A stretch of DNA of 64,000 bases from an uncultured Flavobacteriaceae bacterium (lineage in GTDB: Bacteria > Bacteroidota > Bacteroidia > Flavobacteriales > Flavobacteriaceae), in NCBI GenBank assembly GCA_947494825.1, contig CANLWN010000001.1, forward strand, positions 124,001 to 188,000, read 5' to 3'. The number at the start of each line of letters is the position of its first letter. Within the stretch, counting starts at the first letter, position 1. The position numbers were made by a program, and so were the translations under genes. Below the pieces are notes generated by a model. That model saw only the letters and a program-made list of their open reading frames with translations, was not told the origin of the DNA and did no database searches. Positions 9,159 through 17,484 of this stretch are shown here, piece by piece.

Positions 9159-9626
9159 TTAGTTTTTAATAAAGTGGGTTTCGGTGATGATGCTCTTGGT
9201 GTCCCCGGAAGCAATGTTGACCATCACCAACCGGTTCGGTACCGGGAAGGAGATCCGCTTGCGGAAGACCGACCCGTCCGGGGTCGTTATCTGTACGATG
9301 TTGTTGTTCTGTGCGGCCCAGTGGCCCACCAGGGTACTACCATCTGCCAGGCTTATCAAATAACTTCCATCGGGGGCAAAGCTTTCCGTTCTGCCTATAT
9401 AAAAGGCCCTGATGGCGTTTTTCTGTGCGGGAAGGGTATCCAAACGCTGTTTGGCACCGGGGTCCATACGGGTCTCAAAGGTGCTGGCGTCAAAGGTCCA
9501 AGTGCCTACGATCGGATGTGGGGTATCTCCCTGGGCAGATAAGTTCTGCGCTGCCAAAAAGAACAGACTTAGCGTAAGGGTCAACAAAAATGGATAGGGA
9601 TTACGGATATTTTTTTGATTTTTCAT
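9159..9626 (-). CDS. Small secreted lipocalin-like protein between the two RHS genes
   Basis: The 155-aa product has a signal peptide (PFLLTLTLSLFFLAAQNLSAQ, cleavage about residue 32). The mature part is about 120 aa and begins PIVGTWTFDASTF, with FAPDGSYLISLADGSTLVGHW later. This is the general pattern of lipocalin-like beta-barrel domains (VGTW at the start, then T.E...DG.Y). It lies 12 nt from the RHS gene and 16 nt from the 1154-aa YD-repeat gene, so all three are one operon. It may help export or folding of the RHS proteins, but nothing in the sequence proves this. Confidence 0.7.
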   Translation of the reverse strand: MKNQKNIRNPYPFLLTLTLSLFFLAAQNLSAQGDTPHPIVGTWTFDASTFETRMDPGAKQRLDTLPAQKNAIRAFYIGRTESFAPDGSYLISLADGSTLVGHWAAQNNNIVQITTPDGSVFRKRISFPVPNRLVMVNIASGDTKSIITETHFIKN

Positions 9627-9642
9627 GGGTATCGGTATTGTG

Positions 9643-12600
9643 TTATTGTCCTTTAAAATGGTAATTGTAGTCCGTTACAACATTATCATCGGTATCCTTT
9701 ACCGTCTTGAGGCGGTTGGAGGTATCGTACTCATAGCTCATGGTATAGCCCCTAGGATCGGTGACACTGCTAATGCCCACTCCGGGCTTGTAGAGGTAGG
9801 TGGTCACGAGGGCGTTGGCCAATCCATTGCGGATTTTGTTGAGTTCAGTGATCTTTGCGGCGTCCGTGCTGGTCTGGCTGTCAAGAACTGTGAGATCGAC
9901 GCCGGTCCCGGTCACCTGGCTATAGGTGGCGTTCTGCACCTTGGCCACCGGGTACATACCGTCATAACCCCAAACATAGGTCACGGAGGTACCGTCGGTC
10001 TGTTTGTACTCCCTTAGGTTGCCATCGGTATCGTAGGAAACAAAGTCCATTCGTTGGGTAAGCGCATCATTGTCCTTGGCCTGGAGCACTTCGGTGCGCC
10101 AGTACTTGCCGGAAAAATTCCCGAACTTAAAGAGCGTTTGGGACAGCAAGGTTGTGTTTTCATACGTCCGTACAAGCACCGGTTCGGTGACCCGGTTTTC
10201 GGTGACCAGATCGCTCATATGGGAATAGGCGCTTACCCCATGGTCACTGTCAAAAGGGTAGAAGCGTTCTTCCTTGCGACTAATCCCGCTTTCCGAAGTG
10301 GTGGTCACCGTGCTCCGGGGCAGGTACCTGCTGGTCTCATAGGTATGGTTTACCGTAGTGGTGGTATAATCGGTCCCAAAATAGTCCTTGGTTTCGTTCG
10401 CATTCGGCAGGTAGTTGTTCCCGATCTGTCCATAGCCGTAGTCCGTGACCAGGCCGCCCGGGGAAAAGTGTGCCCGGTATACCGGAACGGAATCCAGTTC
10501 GTAATCAAAATAAGTATTGGACACGCTCTTTAATGGATAGGCACTGCCGCTATCATCAAAGACATCTTCCTGGACCACGGAGCCGTTCTTATAGCTGTAT
10601 GAAATTGGAGGTACGCCCAAAAGGTAAGCATTGCCGTAGTGCACATCGTAATAGCCGGGAACATTGTGATAATCGTTGTAGTATTGCTGATGGATGACAA
10701 AGGTGGTCCCTATGTATTTGGTGAGGAACTGGTTCTTTTCATTGGCATAGGAGGTAATGACCCTGCCTTTGGCGGTGCCCGTGCTGTTAACGTCCTGTTC
10801 CTCTACGTGGGTATAGCCCATATGGCTGCCCTGGGCCGAAAATTTCAAAGATAATGGACTGCCGGAAGACATAGTGAAGACCTGAAGGAAGTTCTGGGGG
10901 GAATAATCGAACACCCCGTATTTGGAATGATAGACCAGTTCATTCATCAGGATGCCCGAGGAAACGATCTGCCCCAGCTTGCTATGATCGTAGATATATT
11001 GTTTCTTACTGATAAAGCTCCCGTCCTCGTCCCGGTTGGTGACCGATTTGATCCGTGCGCCGCCCACTGTGAATTCCAGAAAGGGTAGTAAACCCTCGTC
11101 AGGGGCAGCGGTATATTGTGCCCCAACAACGCTGGCAGTAAAGCCTGCCCCCCCGGGAGTTTGGATATGGGCCAGCTTTGTCATGCGGTAGGTACCATTG
11201 GGAAGACTGTAGGTCTCCGTAGTGGTGGTGTTACCTGCTCCCCGATGGTTGTATTCATGGAAGTAGTACTTGGTCCCCGTACCTAGGTTCTCTACTTGTA
11301 CGGCATACTGTTGGGTAAAGCCGCCCGTACAGTTGAATCCGCAGGTAACATCCGCAGTAACCTCAAAGTTGTAGTCAAAGGGCAGGCCGTTGGTGGTATT
11401 GATTACAAAGTCCTCATTGAGTGCCAGAGGGCGCTGAAAATCGTCCGATAAGGTCCTTCGGATGTACTGATAATTGTAGCTGTAGTCCGTGGAGTTCTGC
11501 AGGGGATTGGTAGGGTCCAGGGTAGGCTTGTCTATCAATGCCTCGTTTGCCTCGTACTCAAAATCCGTATACCCTTTGGTGGGATAGGTAATCCTGGAGA
11601 GCAGACCGATCTTTGCATAGGCAATATCGGCGCCCTTGTCCGCCCCCTCCATATTGAAGAAATATTCCTTGTTGTTATTGCCGCAGCGCACCAGACGTCC
11701 AAAGGAGGGAATACGGGTGGCGTTTGTCTGTCCGTTGTAAAGGCCCCAGAAATCCACGGCCTTGCTGTCTTTGGCCGGTACATCGTTGGGCTGAATATAG
11801 GTAAAGGAATAGGTCTTATCGTTTACAGTGACCCCATCGAGCTTGAGGCGCATATACTTTTCCTTTTTGTAGCTGCCGGTGTCCGTAGATTGGTCGCTAT
11901 TGAAGTATGATTGATTAAAGTTGATGTTCTTGATCTGCTCGTTCTTTGCATTCTTCACCGTGATACCGGTAAGGCGCTTCACCACGTTGGCGAAGACATT
12001 TCCGCTCAGCGCAACGCTGAAATTGGAGGAGGTCTGGTAGCGCGAGGAAAGGTCTAGTCGATCGGAAAGTGTAAAGTCGACCGTTCCAAAATCCCCGCTG
12101 ATCTGCTTAAGGTGTAGTCCTTCGAAACCTGTTATGGCGCATACCACTTTACGGTAGGTGGCGTCGTAGTCCAGATAGCCCACGCCGTTATGCGTGCTGG
12201 TAACTGTACAGATATTAAAATCATAGCTATCGGCATAGTTGGGGTACCCAAAGTAAAAGGCCTTTTGGTAGGTAAACGTAATTTCCCTACCGCTTGGTGC
12301 TACTACCTTATCTATATGCCAGGCCGAGAGCTTGTGCTTGGTACGACCGTTATCAATCGTCTGGTAGTCCACCCCGTCTGCCAGGGCCCCGGCATCTGTG
12401 GAAACGCTGGCACCGCCTACGCTCCTATACGTAGTGGTGAATTCCTTGGTAATGTCATTGCTACCATTACCAAAGTGGAACTCAAAACCACGGCCATTGA
12501 CCACCTTAAAGGTCTTTGCCGAAGTATCGTAATAGACCTTAAGTATCTTGCTGTTCAACACCGTTGCCTCTACCGTGTTGCCAGCTCCCTTCTTGGGCAG

Positions 12601-13107
12601 CACAAATTGCGCGGACTCCCCAAAAAGGCTAATTGTAAAGAGGTCTGGTTCCGTATCATAGGGGGTGGGACTGCTATAGGCATTAAAGAGTGCGGTCTCT
12701 TCCGTACTTGTAATGGGGTGGCTGTAGCTGGTACTGTATAGGTAGCCTACAGCACCCTCCCCGTTGACCAGATCATCATAATTGTTGATCTCACGGGTAA
12801 TCACAGCATTGGCCGAGAGGTTCCAGCCCAGGCCCACCCAGGAGGCCTCCTGGGAAACCTTGATGCCCCCGGTCTGATAGGAGAGTGCAATGGGGATCTG
12901 CAGGCCATCCAGGCTTATACTGTGCAGGGGCACATTTACATTGGCGGTCCCGGTGTACTTCCCCACCTGGGTAGCCCCATAGGTACCCATCTGGGCAACA
13001 TCTGGGCTAGGGGGTACGAGTTCTGAAAAATAGCTTTTGTCCTGCGCCAGTCCGAATGCCGCGCTTAAGAGGTAAAGAATCGGAATTACTTTTTTGATCA
13101 TGGTCAT
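9643..13107 (-). CDS. Large secreted YD-repeat (RHS-like) protein, first gene of the RHS operon
   Basis: The 1154-aa protein has a signal peptide (MTMIKKVIPILYLLSAAFGLAQ). It has the N-terminal block common to large Bacteroidota RHS proteins (PPSPDVAQMGTYGATQVGKYTGTANVNVPL, LSYQTGGIKVSQEASWVGLGWNLSANAVITR), long beta-rich central sequence and a short C-terminal YD-repeat stretch (TDPRGYTMSYEYDTSNRLKTVKDTDDN). It stops without an RHS core or toxin tip. In relatives this N-terminal shell and the YD/RHS core are often one chain. Here they are two genes, so this protein and the 1773-aa protein may assemble together (inference). It is led by a 388-bp region holding a small reading frame and a hairpin. 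Confidence 0.82.
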   Translation of the reverse strand: MTMIKKVIPILYLLSAAFGLAQDKSYFSELVPPSPDVAQMGTYGATQVGKYTGTANVNVPLHSISLDGLQIPIALSYQTGGIKVSQEASWVGLGWNLSANAVITREINNYDDLVNGEGAVGYLYSTSYSHPITSTEETALFNAYSSPTPYDTEPDLFTISLFGESAQFVLPKKGAGNTVEATVLNSKILKVYYDTSAKTFKVVNGRGFEFHFGNGSNDITKEFTTTYRSVGGASVSTDAGALADGVDYQTIDNGRTKHKLSAWHIDKVVAPSGREITFTYQKAFYFGYPNYADSYDFNICTVTSTHNGVGYLDYDATYRKVVCAITGFEGLHLKQISGDFGTVDFTLSDRLDLSSRYQTSSNFSVALSGNVFANVVKRLTGITVKNAKNEQIKNINFNQSYFNSDQSTDTGSYKKEKYMRLKLDGVTVNDKTYSFTYIQPNDVPAKDSKAVDFWGLYNGQTNATRIPSFGRLVRCGNNNKEYFFNMEGADKGADIAYAKIGLLSRITYPTKGYTDFEYEANEALIDKPTLDPTNPLQNSTDYSYNYQYIRRTLSDDFQRPLALNEDFVINTTNGLPFDYNFEVTADVTCGFNCTGGFTQQYAVQVENLGTGTKYYFHEYNHRGAGNTTTTETYSLPNGTYRMTKLAHIQTPGGAGFTASVVGAQYTAAPDEGLLPFLEFTVGGARIKSVTNRDEDGSFISKKQYIYDHSKLGQIVSSGILMNELVYHSKYGVFDYSPQNFLQVFTMSSGSPLSLKFSAQGSHMGYTHVEEQDVNSTGTAKGRVITSYANEKNQFLTKYIGTTFVIHQQYYNDYHNVPGYYDVHYGNAYLLGVPPISYSYKNGSVVQEDVFDDSGSAYPLKSVSNTYFDYELDSVPVYRAHFSPGGLVTDYGYGQIGNNYLPNANETKDYFGTDYTTTTVNHTYETSRYLPRSTVTTTSESGISRKEERFYPFDSDHGVSAYSHMSDLVTENRVTEPVLVRTYENTTLLSQTLFKFGNFSGKYWRTEVLQAKDNDALTQRMDFVSYDTDGNLREYKQTDGTSVTYVWGYDGMYPVAKVQNATYSQVTGTGVDLTVLDSQTSTDAAKITELNKIRNGLANALVTTYLYKPGVGISSVTDPRGYTMSYEYDTSNRLKTVKDTDDNVVTDYNYHFKGQ

Positions 13108-13495
13108 TACTGTTATTTTATCGGTTTTTGTTCCCTGTGATCAGGGCATACGCCGCCCGGGCAAGGGACAGAAAATGTCCAATGCGGTAGCGGTACACAG
13201 TTTTTGATCGTTACTTCATAGTAACGGCGGTTCGCTGTGCAGAGCTGTTTTCATCACGTGCCCGTTTCCTGTGGGAAAGGGACGCTTGTTATGGGAGGGG
13301 AGGACCTAGGCGGAGGAAAATTCCATGCCGTCGGCCGGTGTGATCAGGTATAGGTTTTTTTTGGGTCCTAATTGCTTCAGTAGGGTCGGGTGCCATGCGT
13401 TGGTAAGGGGTACATTCATGGGGTTCTCGTTTAAAAAGTGTTACATATTTGTTTTGTGTTATAAAACCTTTCCTAATATATAATTTATTTCTTAT
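13108..13495. other. Upstream region of the RHS operon
   Basis: This interval holds a small minus-strand reading frame (13306-13419), a perfect 6-bp stem hairpin GTTACTTCATAGTAAC (13210-13225) and a weaker one, CCCGTTTCCTGTGGGAAAGGG-like, at about 13261. The far end (13430-13500) is very AT-rich and is the likely promoter region, but I could not place a convincing -33/-7 pair. The long, structured leader suggests post-transcriptional control of the RHS operon. Confidence 0.4.
13306..13419 (-). CDS. Possible 37-aa leader peptide upstream of the RHS operon
   Basis: ATG at 13419 to TAG at 13306 encodes a 37-aa peptide beginning MNVPLTNAWHPTLLKQLG and containing GPKKNLYLITPADGMEF. It has normal-looking codons and ends about 200 nt before the first RHS gene. 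No signal peptide or known family is seen. A chance frame of this length is possible, so confidence is low. Confidence 0.3.
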   Translation of the reverse strand: MNVPLTNAWHPTLLKQLGPKKNLYLITPADGMEFSSA

Positions 13496-13680
13496 TTAAT
13501 TGTAAGAAAGATCGGTATTTTTATTAACAAAAAATGTATGGTGTGCGTAAACGACCGAAACCTCTTTCGTTTTACCAAAACTCGGGCTTAAATGTATGCT
13601 AAGGAAACCTGGTGTAACAAGTGGGCAGATTATGGTCATGGACGGGAAAATCCTTGTGCTGGGGAGGGGGATAATTGAAA

Positions 13681-13798
13681 GTAGGCACACCTACGCCATC
13701 CACATGTCGCCATCCGCATGTCGCCATTCGCATGTCGCCGTAGCTTTAGCAGAGGCACAAGCTTTAGCGGAGGCACAGGCTGCGGTGTATGCTGACAG
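13681..13798. repeat. Direct repeat D copy 1 with internal tandem repeats
   Basis: The 118-bp unit begins GTAGGCACACCTACGCC and ends TGCGGTGTATGCTGACAG. It contains three 14-bp tandem CATGTCGCCAT-type units followed by two 18-bp AGCTTTAGCNGAGGCACA units. It is nearly identical to 14322-14439. Non-coding. Confidence 0.8.
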
Positions 13799-13880
13799 CG
13801 GGCGGTGATGAATTGATGAATGATGAATTAAGAGTGTTGGGTTTGGAATTTGGGGTTTGGGATTTGGAGTGATGAGTTGG

Positions 13881-14061
13881 CAGTGGGCACACCTACGCCA
13901 AGGCTGCGGTGTATGCTGACAGTGGGCAGAGATTCCTCGCAGGCTCGGAATGACAAATCAAAGCGTATTGTCATTCAGAGCTGAGCATGGCGAAGCGAAG
14001 AATCTCAACCTTATACCAACAATCAGTAACCAGAAACCAGAAACGTGAAACAGAATGCAGT
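13881..14061. repeat. 181-bp tandem direct repeat E, copy 1
   Basis: It is almost identical to copy 2 at 14065-14245; I see one difference (AAACGTG versus AAATGTG). It starts with the repeat D flanks joined directly (CACACCTACGCCAAGGCTGCGG), lacking D's internal tandem units. It also contains an inverted repeat: GAGATTCCTCGC...GGAATGACAA against TTGTCATTC...GCGAAGAATCTC. Confidence 0.85.
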
Positions 14062-14064
14062 GGG

Positions 14065-14245
14065 CAGTGGGCACACCTACGCCAAGGCTGCGGTGTATGC
14101 TGACAGTGGGCAGAGATTCCTCGCAGGCTCGGAATGACAAATCAAAGCGTATTGTCATTCAGAGCTGAGCATGGCGAAGCGAAGAATCTCAACCTTATAC
14201 CAACAATCAGTAACCAGAAACCAGAAATGTGAAACAGAATGCAGT
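14065..14245. repeat. 181-bp tandem direct repeat E, copy 2
   Basis: Second copy in direct orientation, 3 bp after the first. The pair suggests recent duplication by slippage or unequal recombination. The TCATTC/GAATCTC arms resemble short dispersed palindromic repeats seen in many Bacteroidota genomes (general knowledge). Confidence 0.85.
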
Positions 14246-14321
14246 AGGCAGTCATGAATTGATGAATTATGAATTAAGGGTGTTGGGTTTGGAATTTGGA
14301 ATTTGGAGTGATGAGTTGGCA

Positions 14322-14439
14322 GTAGGCACACCTACGCCATCCACATGTCGCCATCCGCATGTCGCCATTCGCATGTCGCCGTAGCTTTAGCGGAGGCACA
14401 AGCTTTAGCGGAGGCACAGGCTGCGGTGTATGCTGACAG
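14322..14439. repeat. Direct repeat D copy 2
   Basis: Near-identical to 13681-13798, same orientation. The bases before both long units share GTGTTGGGTTTGGAATTTGG and GATGAGTTGGCAGT, so the repeat family includes these flanks (13806-13882 and 14254-14321). The remaining stretch to 14543 holds simple-sequence strings such as GAACCTTGAACCTTGAACC and no gene. Confidence 0.8.
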
Positions 14440-14543
14440 TAAACAGTAAACAATGAACAGTTATCAATTAGCAATGAACAATAAAAATGGGCAATGATGC
14501 ATCTTGCTTCCTCCACTTGAACCTTGAACCTTGAACCAGAAAC

Positions 14544-16106
14544 CTATTTAGCAACCTTGTCCACCACCACGCGCTGCTCGCGGTTGGCCACTTCCCAGGC
14601 AGTATAAAAAATTAATTGTGTACGGTTTCTCAGCAGGTCATAATTGATCTTGTCCGCCGTGTCTGTAGGCCGGTGGTAATCGGCATGGGTACCGTTGAAA
14701 TAGAAAATGATGGGAATATTGTTCTTCGCAAAATTGTAGTGATCGCTCCTAAAATAAAAACGGTTGGGGTCGTTCTCATCGTTATAGGTATAATCCAGTT
14801 CCAATTGGGTGTACTTGGTATTGATGGCCTCGGAAAGTTGATGCAGGTCACTGCTCAGTTTGTCCGAACCGATAAGATAGATATAGTTACGGTCCCCATC
14901 GCGCTTGGGATCTATGCGCCCGATCATATCGATATTCAGATTGGCCACGGTCTGTGAAAGTGGGAAGATGGGCGCTACATCCGTATAGTACTGCGAGCCC
15001 AAAAGCCCCTTTTCTTCTCCCGTAACATGGAGGAAGATAATGGACCTTTTAGGGCCCATACCCGCATCGGCGGCTTGTTTAAAAGCCTCAGCGATCTCCA
15101 GGAGCGCCACGGTTCCGGATCCATCATCATCGGCCCCATTGTTGATCTCCCCCTCATCGGTCACCCCAATATGATCTAGATGCGAGGAGATGATCAGGTA
15201 TTCATTGGGTTTTTCCGAACCGCGGATTATGGCCACCACATTTTCGGTCTGTACGCCATTGCCGGTATTTTCCACCGCAAAGGAAAGTGAAACAGGAAGT
15301 ACCCTGGCTGCGTGTTCGGTAGCGATATCGGACATAAGGCGCCGCGCCATATCACCGTTTACAATAAAGCTTATAAAATCGGGCTCCACATTATCCTGTA
15401 GTCCCAATTTGCTCTTATTGATATTTTTTAAATTGTTGAAACGCCGCTGGATGCGGCCAAAATTGGTATCGTCCCAATAGATGACTCCCTTGGCGCCCTT
15501 GTTCAAAGCAAGCTCAAAGCGCTTGCTAATGGCCTCCGATCGGCTACTCCAAGCCGATTTTTGGTCCGTGCCCGACAGCGTATAACTTCCATTCCCGTTC
15601 ATGGGCTCGCCAGCCTTAAACAGCACAATTTTTCCTGTGACGTCCAAATCTTTGTAATCGGAATAGTCATCCTGCTCAATGCCATAACCCACATAGACTA
15701 GCTCACTGTAACTGCCATTGGCCGGGGTAAAGGTCACTATGCTCTCTCCCAACGGATATTCAGTGCCGTTGATGCTGACATTTCCTTCCGGGGCCTGCCC
15801 CGTTTGTAGTGGCACGTTTTGAAAATAGTCGCCATCGGCCTTGGCGGCAGGGACGCCCATCTTCTCATATTCCGATTTGATGTAGGCCACTGCCTTTTTT
15901 TGTCCTGGTGTACCTGTTTCCCGTCCCTCGAATTCATCGGAAGCATAGGTATAAAGGTGGTCCTTTAGCTCTTGTTCCGTGATGGTCTGGGCATAGGTAA
16001 GCTCGGGCTGGGCGGTTCCGGCATTTCCATCCGCCGGTATTACCGTTTTTTGGGAGGAATTACAGGCCAGGGCAAGGGCGATTGTAAGATAGGCTAGGTG
16101 CTTCAT
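14544..16106 (-). CDS. M28-family zinc aminopeptidase, lipoprotein
   Basis: The 520-aa protein has a lipoprotein signal (MKHLAYLTIALALAC, Cys15), so it should sit in the cell envelope. Residues about 110-280 hold the PA-type insert usual in these enzymes. The M28 metal site is complete: H309/D311 (SHLDH), D326 (NGADDDGSG), E364/E365 (TGEEKG), D393 (NIDMIGR) and H456 (RSDHYNF). It should remove N-terminal residues from peptides outside the cytoplasm. It is divergent from the DapA-like gene with 194 bp between the two starts. Its 3' end meets the repeat patch. The substrate is not evident. Confidence 0.9.
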   Translation of the reverse strand: MKHLAYLTIALALACNSSQKTVIPADGNAGTAQPELTYAQTITEQELKDHLYTYASDEFEGRETGTPGQKKAVAYIKSEYEKMGVPAAKADGDYFQNVPLQTGQAPEGNVSINGTEYPLGESIVTFTPANGSYSELVYVGYGIEQDDYSDYKDLDVTGKIVLFKAGEPMNGNGSYTLSGTDQKSAWSSRSEAISKRFELALNKGAKGVIYWDDTNFGRIQRRFNNLKNINKSKLGLQDNVEPDFISFIVNGDMARRLMSDIATEHAARVLPVSLSFAVENTGNGVQTENVVAIIRGSEKPNEYLIISSHLDHIGVTDEGEINNGADDDGSGTVALLEIAEAFKQAADAGMGPKRSIIFLHVTGEEKGLLGSQYYTDVAPIFPLSQTVANLNIDMIGRIDPKRDGDRNYIYLIGSDKLSSDLHQLSEAINTKYTQLELDYTYNDENDPNRFYFRSDHYNFAKNNIPIIFYFNGTHADYHRPTDTADKINYDLLRNRTQLIFYTAWEVANREQRVVVDKVAK

Positions 16107-16300
16107 TTTCTTATCCTTGGTTCATGTAAAATTTCCCAAAAATAGTGAAAAGAAAACGAATTTTAGCGTGGAAACAGAAAATCCCGACCAAAATCATTGC
16201 TGCCAAAATGTTGAAAAGGAACACTTGGCCGAGAGTAAAAAGAAGCGTATTTTGCATGCGAATTAGACTTATTTTTTGGCGAAATAAAACACATTTGGAT

Positions 16301-17224
16301 ATGGAGATAGCTTGGAAAGGCGTAATGCCTGCGGTTACCACAAAATTCACGAAGCAAGACACTTTGGACCTGGAAATGTTCGGTGTAAATATCCGGGCAC
16401 AATTGGATGCGGGCGTACACGGGATCATCCTGGGGGGCACCTTGGGAGAGGCCAGTACCCTCACCGATGACGAAAAGAATACCCTGATCCAGACCACAGT
16501 AGACCTGGTACAGGGCAAGGTCCCGGTTATTATCAACATTGCCGAACAGACCACCAAAGGGGCCATTGAAGCGGCCCATACTGCCGAAAAATATGGTGCC
16601 AACGGTCTTATGATGTTGCCCCCTATGCGGTATAAGGCCAATGATCATGAAACAGTCACCTATTTTAAAGCTGTAGCCGCGGAAACAGCTATGCCGATTA
16701 TGGTCTACAACAATCCCATCGATTATGGGATCGAGGTGAAGCTCAACATGTTCGAAACCTTATTGGAGCATAAGAACATACAGGCGGTAAAGGAATCTAC
16801 CCGTGATATTTCCAATATCACCCGTATCCGGAACCGCTTTGGAGATCGCTTAAAAATTCTCAGCGGTGTCGATACCTTGGCATTGGAGAGCTTGCTCCTT
16901 GGAGCGGACGGTTGGGTGGCCGGACTGGTATGTGCCTTTCCCGCAGAGACCGTCGCCATCTACGAATTGGCACATGCAGGACGAATCGCCAAGGCATTGG
17001 AGATTTACCGTTGGTTTTTGCCCTTGTTGGAATTGGATATTAGCCCACAATTGGTACAGAACATAAAACTGGCCGAAGTGGCCACGGGGATCGGTACGGA
17101 ACAGGTGCGGGCACCGCGCTTACCCTTGCAGGGAGTGGAACGACAACGCGTATTACAAATTATTGAGGCCGGACTAAAGACAAGACCGGTACTTCCGGAC
17201 TACAAAGCGCTGCAGCCATGCTAG
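16301..17224 (+). CDS. DapA-family deaminase, probably 1-pyrroline-4-hydroxy-2-carboxylate deaminase
   Basis: Starting at ATG 16301 gives a 307-aa DHDPS/NAL-superfamily protein (MEIAWKGVMPAVTTKF). A 52-aa in-frame extension to 16145 is unlike the family and was dropped. Motifs: GGTLGEASTL phosphate-binding-type loop, YNNP with the conserved Tyr, and Schiff-base Lys in AVKEST. Because the next genes are a 2-oxoglutarate-semialdehyde dehydrogenase and a hydroxyproline epimerase, the likely reaction is deamination of pyrroline-4-hydroxy-2-carboxylate to 2-oxoglutarate semialdehyde in 4-hydroxyproline breakdown, rather than lysine synthesis. The stop overlaps the next start by 7 bp. Other DapA-family dehydratases cannot be excluded from sequence alone. 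Confidence 0.85.
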   Translation: MEIAWKGVMPAVTTKFTKQDTLDLEMFGVNIRAQLDAGVHGIILGGTLGEASTLTDDEKNTLIQTTVDLVQGKVPVIINIAEQTTKGAIEAAHTAEKYGANGLMMLPPMRYKANDHETVTYFKAVAAETAMPIMVYNNPIDYGIEVKLNMFETLLEHKNIQAVKESTRDISNITRIRNRFGDRLKILSGVDTLALESLLLGADGWVAGLVCAFPAETVAIYELAHAGRIAKALEIYRWFLPLLELDISPQLVQNIKLAEVATGIGTEQVRAPRLPLQGVERQRVLQIIEAGLKTRPVLPDYKALQPC

Positions 17225-17484
17225 CGATACGGCCTACCTGTGAGCATTGCAATACGTCCTTGCCCTATGATTCGGTGGAGGCCATGATCTGCACCTTTGA
17301 ATGTACCTATTGCCGCGATTGTGTTGAAAATGTGCTGCATGAGGTCTGCCCCAATTGCGGGGGTAATTTTACGCCGCGGCCCGTTAGGCCCAAGGACCTC
17401 TTGGAGAAATATCCGGTGTCCAAAAAAATAGTGCACAAACCGGTGGATGTACAGGCACATCTAAAACGAATAGGAAAAATATGA
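17218..17484 (+). CDS. DUF1272 cysteine-rich small protein
   Basis: The 88-aa protein has the DUF1272 pattern: RPTCEHCNTSLP, MICTFECTYCRDCVE and CPNCGGNF, giving paired CxxC motifs typical of a zinc-ribbon fold, then an RPVRP tail. It overlaps the upstream gene by 7 bp and the aldehyde dehydrogenase by 4 bp (ATGA), so it is translated with the hydroxyproline genes. The biochemical role of DUF1272 is unknown to me. Confidence 0.85.
   Translation: MLAIRPTCEHCNTSLPYDSVEAMICTFECTYCRDCVENVLHEVCPNCGGNFTPRPVRPKDLLEKYPVSKKIVHKPVDVQAHLKRIGKI

Noticed and set aside
13596-13808. 70-aa plus-strand frame with HMSPSACRHSHVAVALAEAQALAEAQA
   Set aside because: The protein repeats only reflect the non-coding DNA repeats D; the second copy is not open in the same way.
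16145-16300. N-terminal extension of the DapA-family gene
   Set aside because: The extra 52 residues are basic and unlike the family; the conserved start is at 16301.
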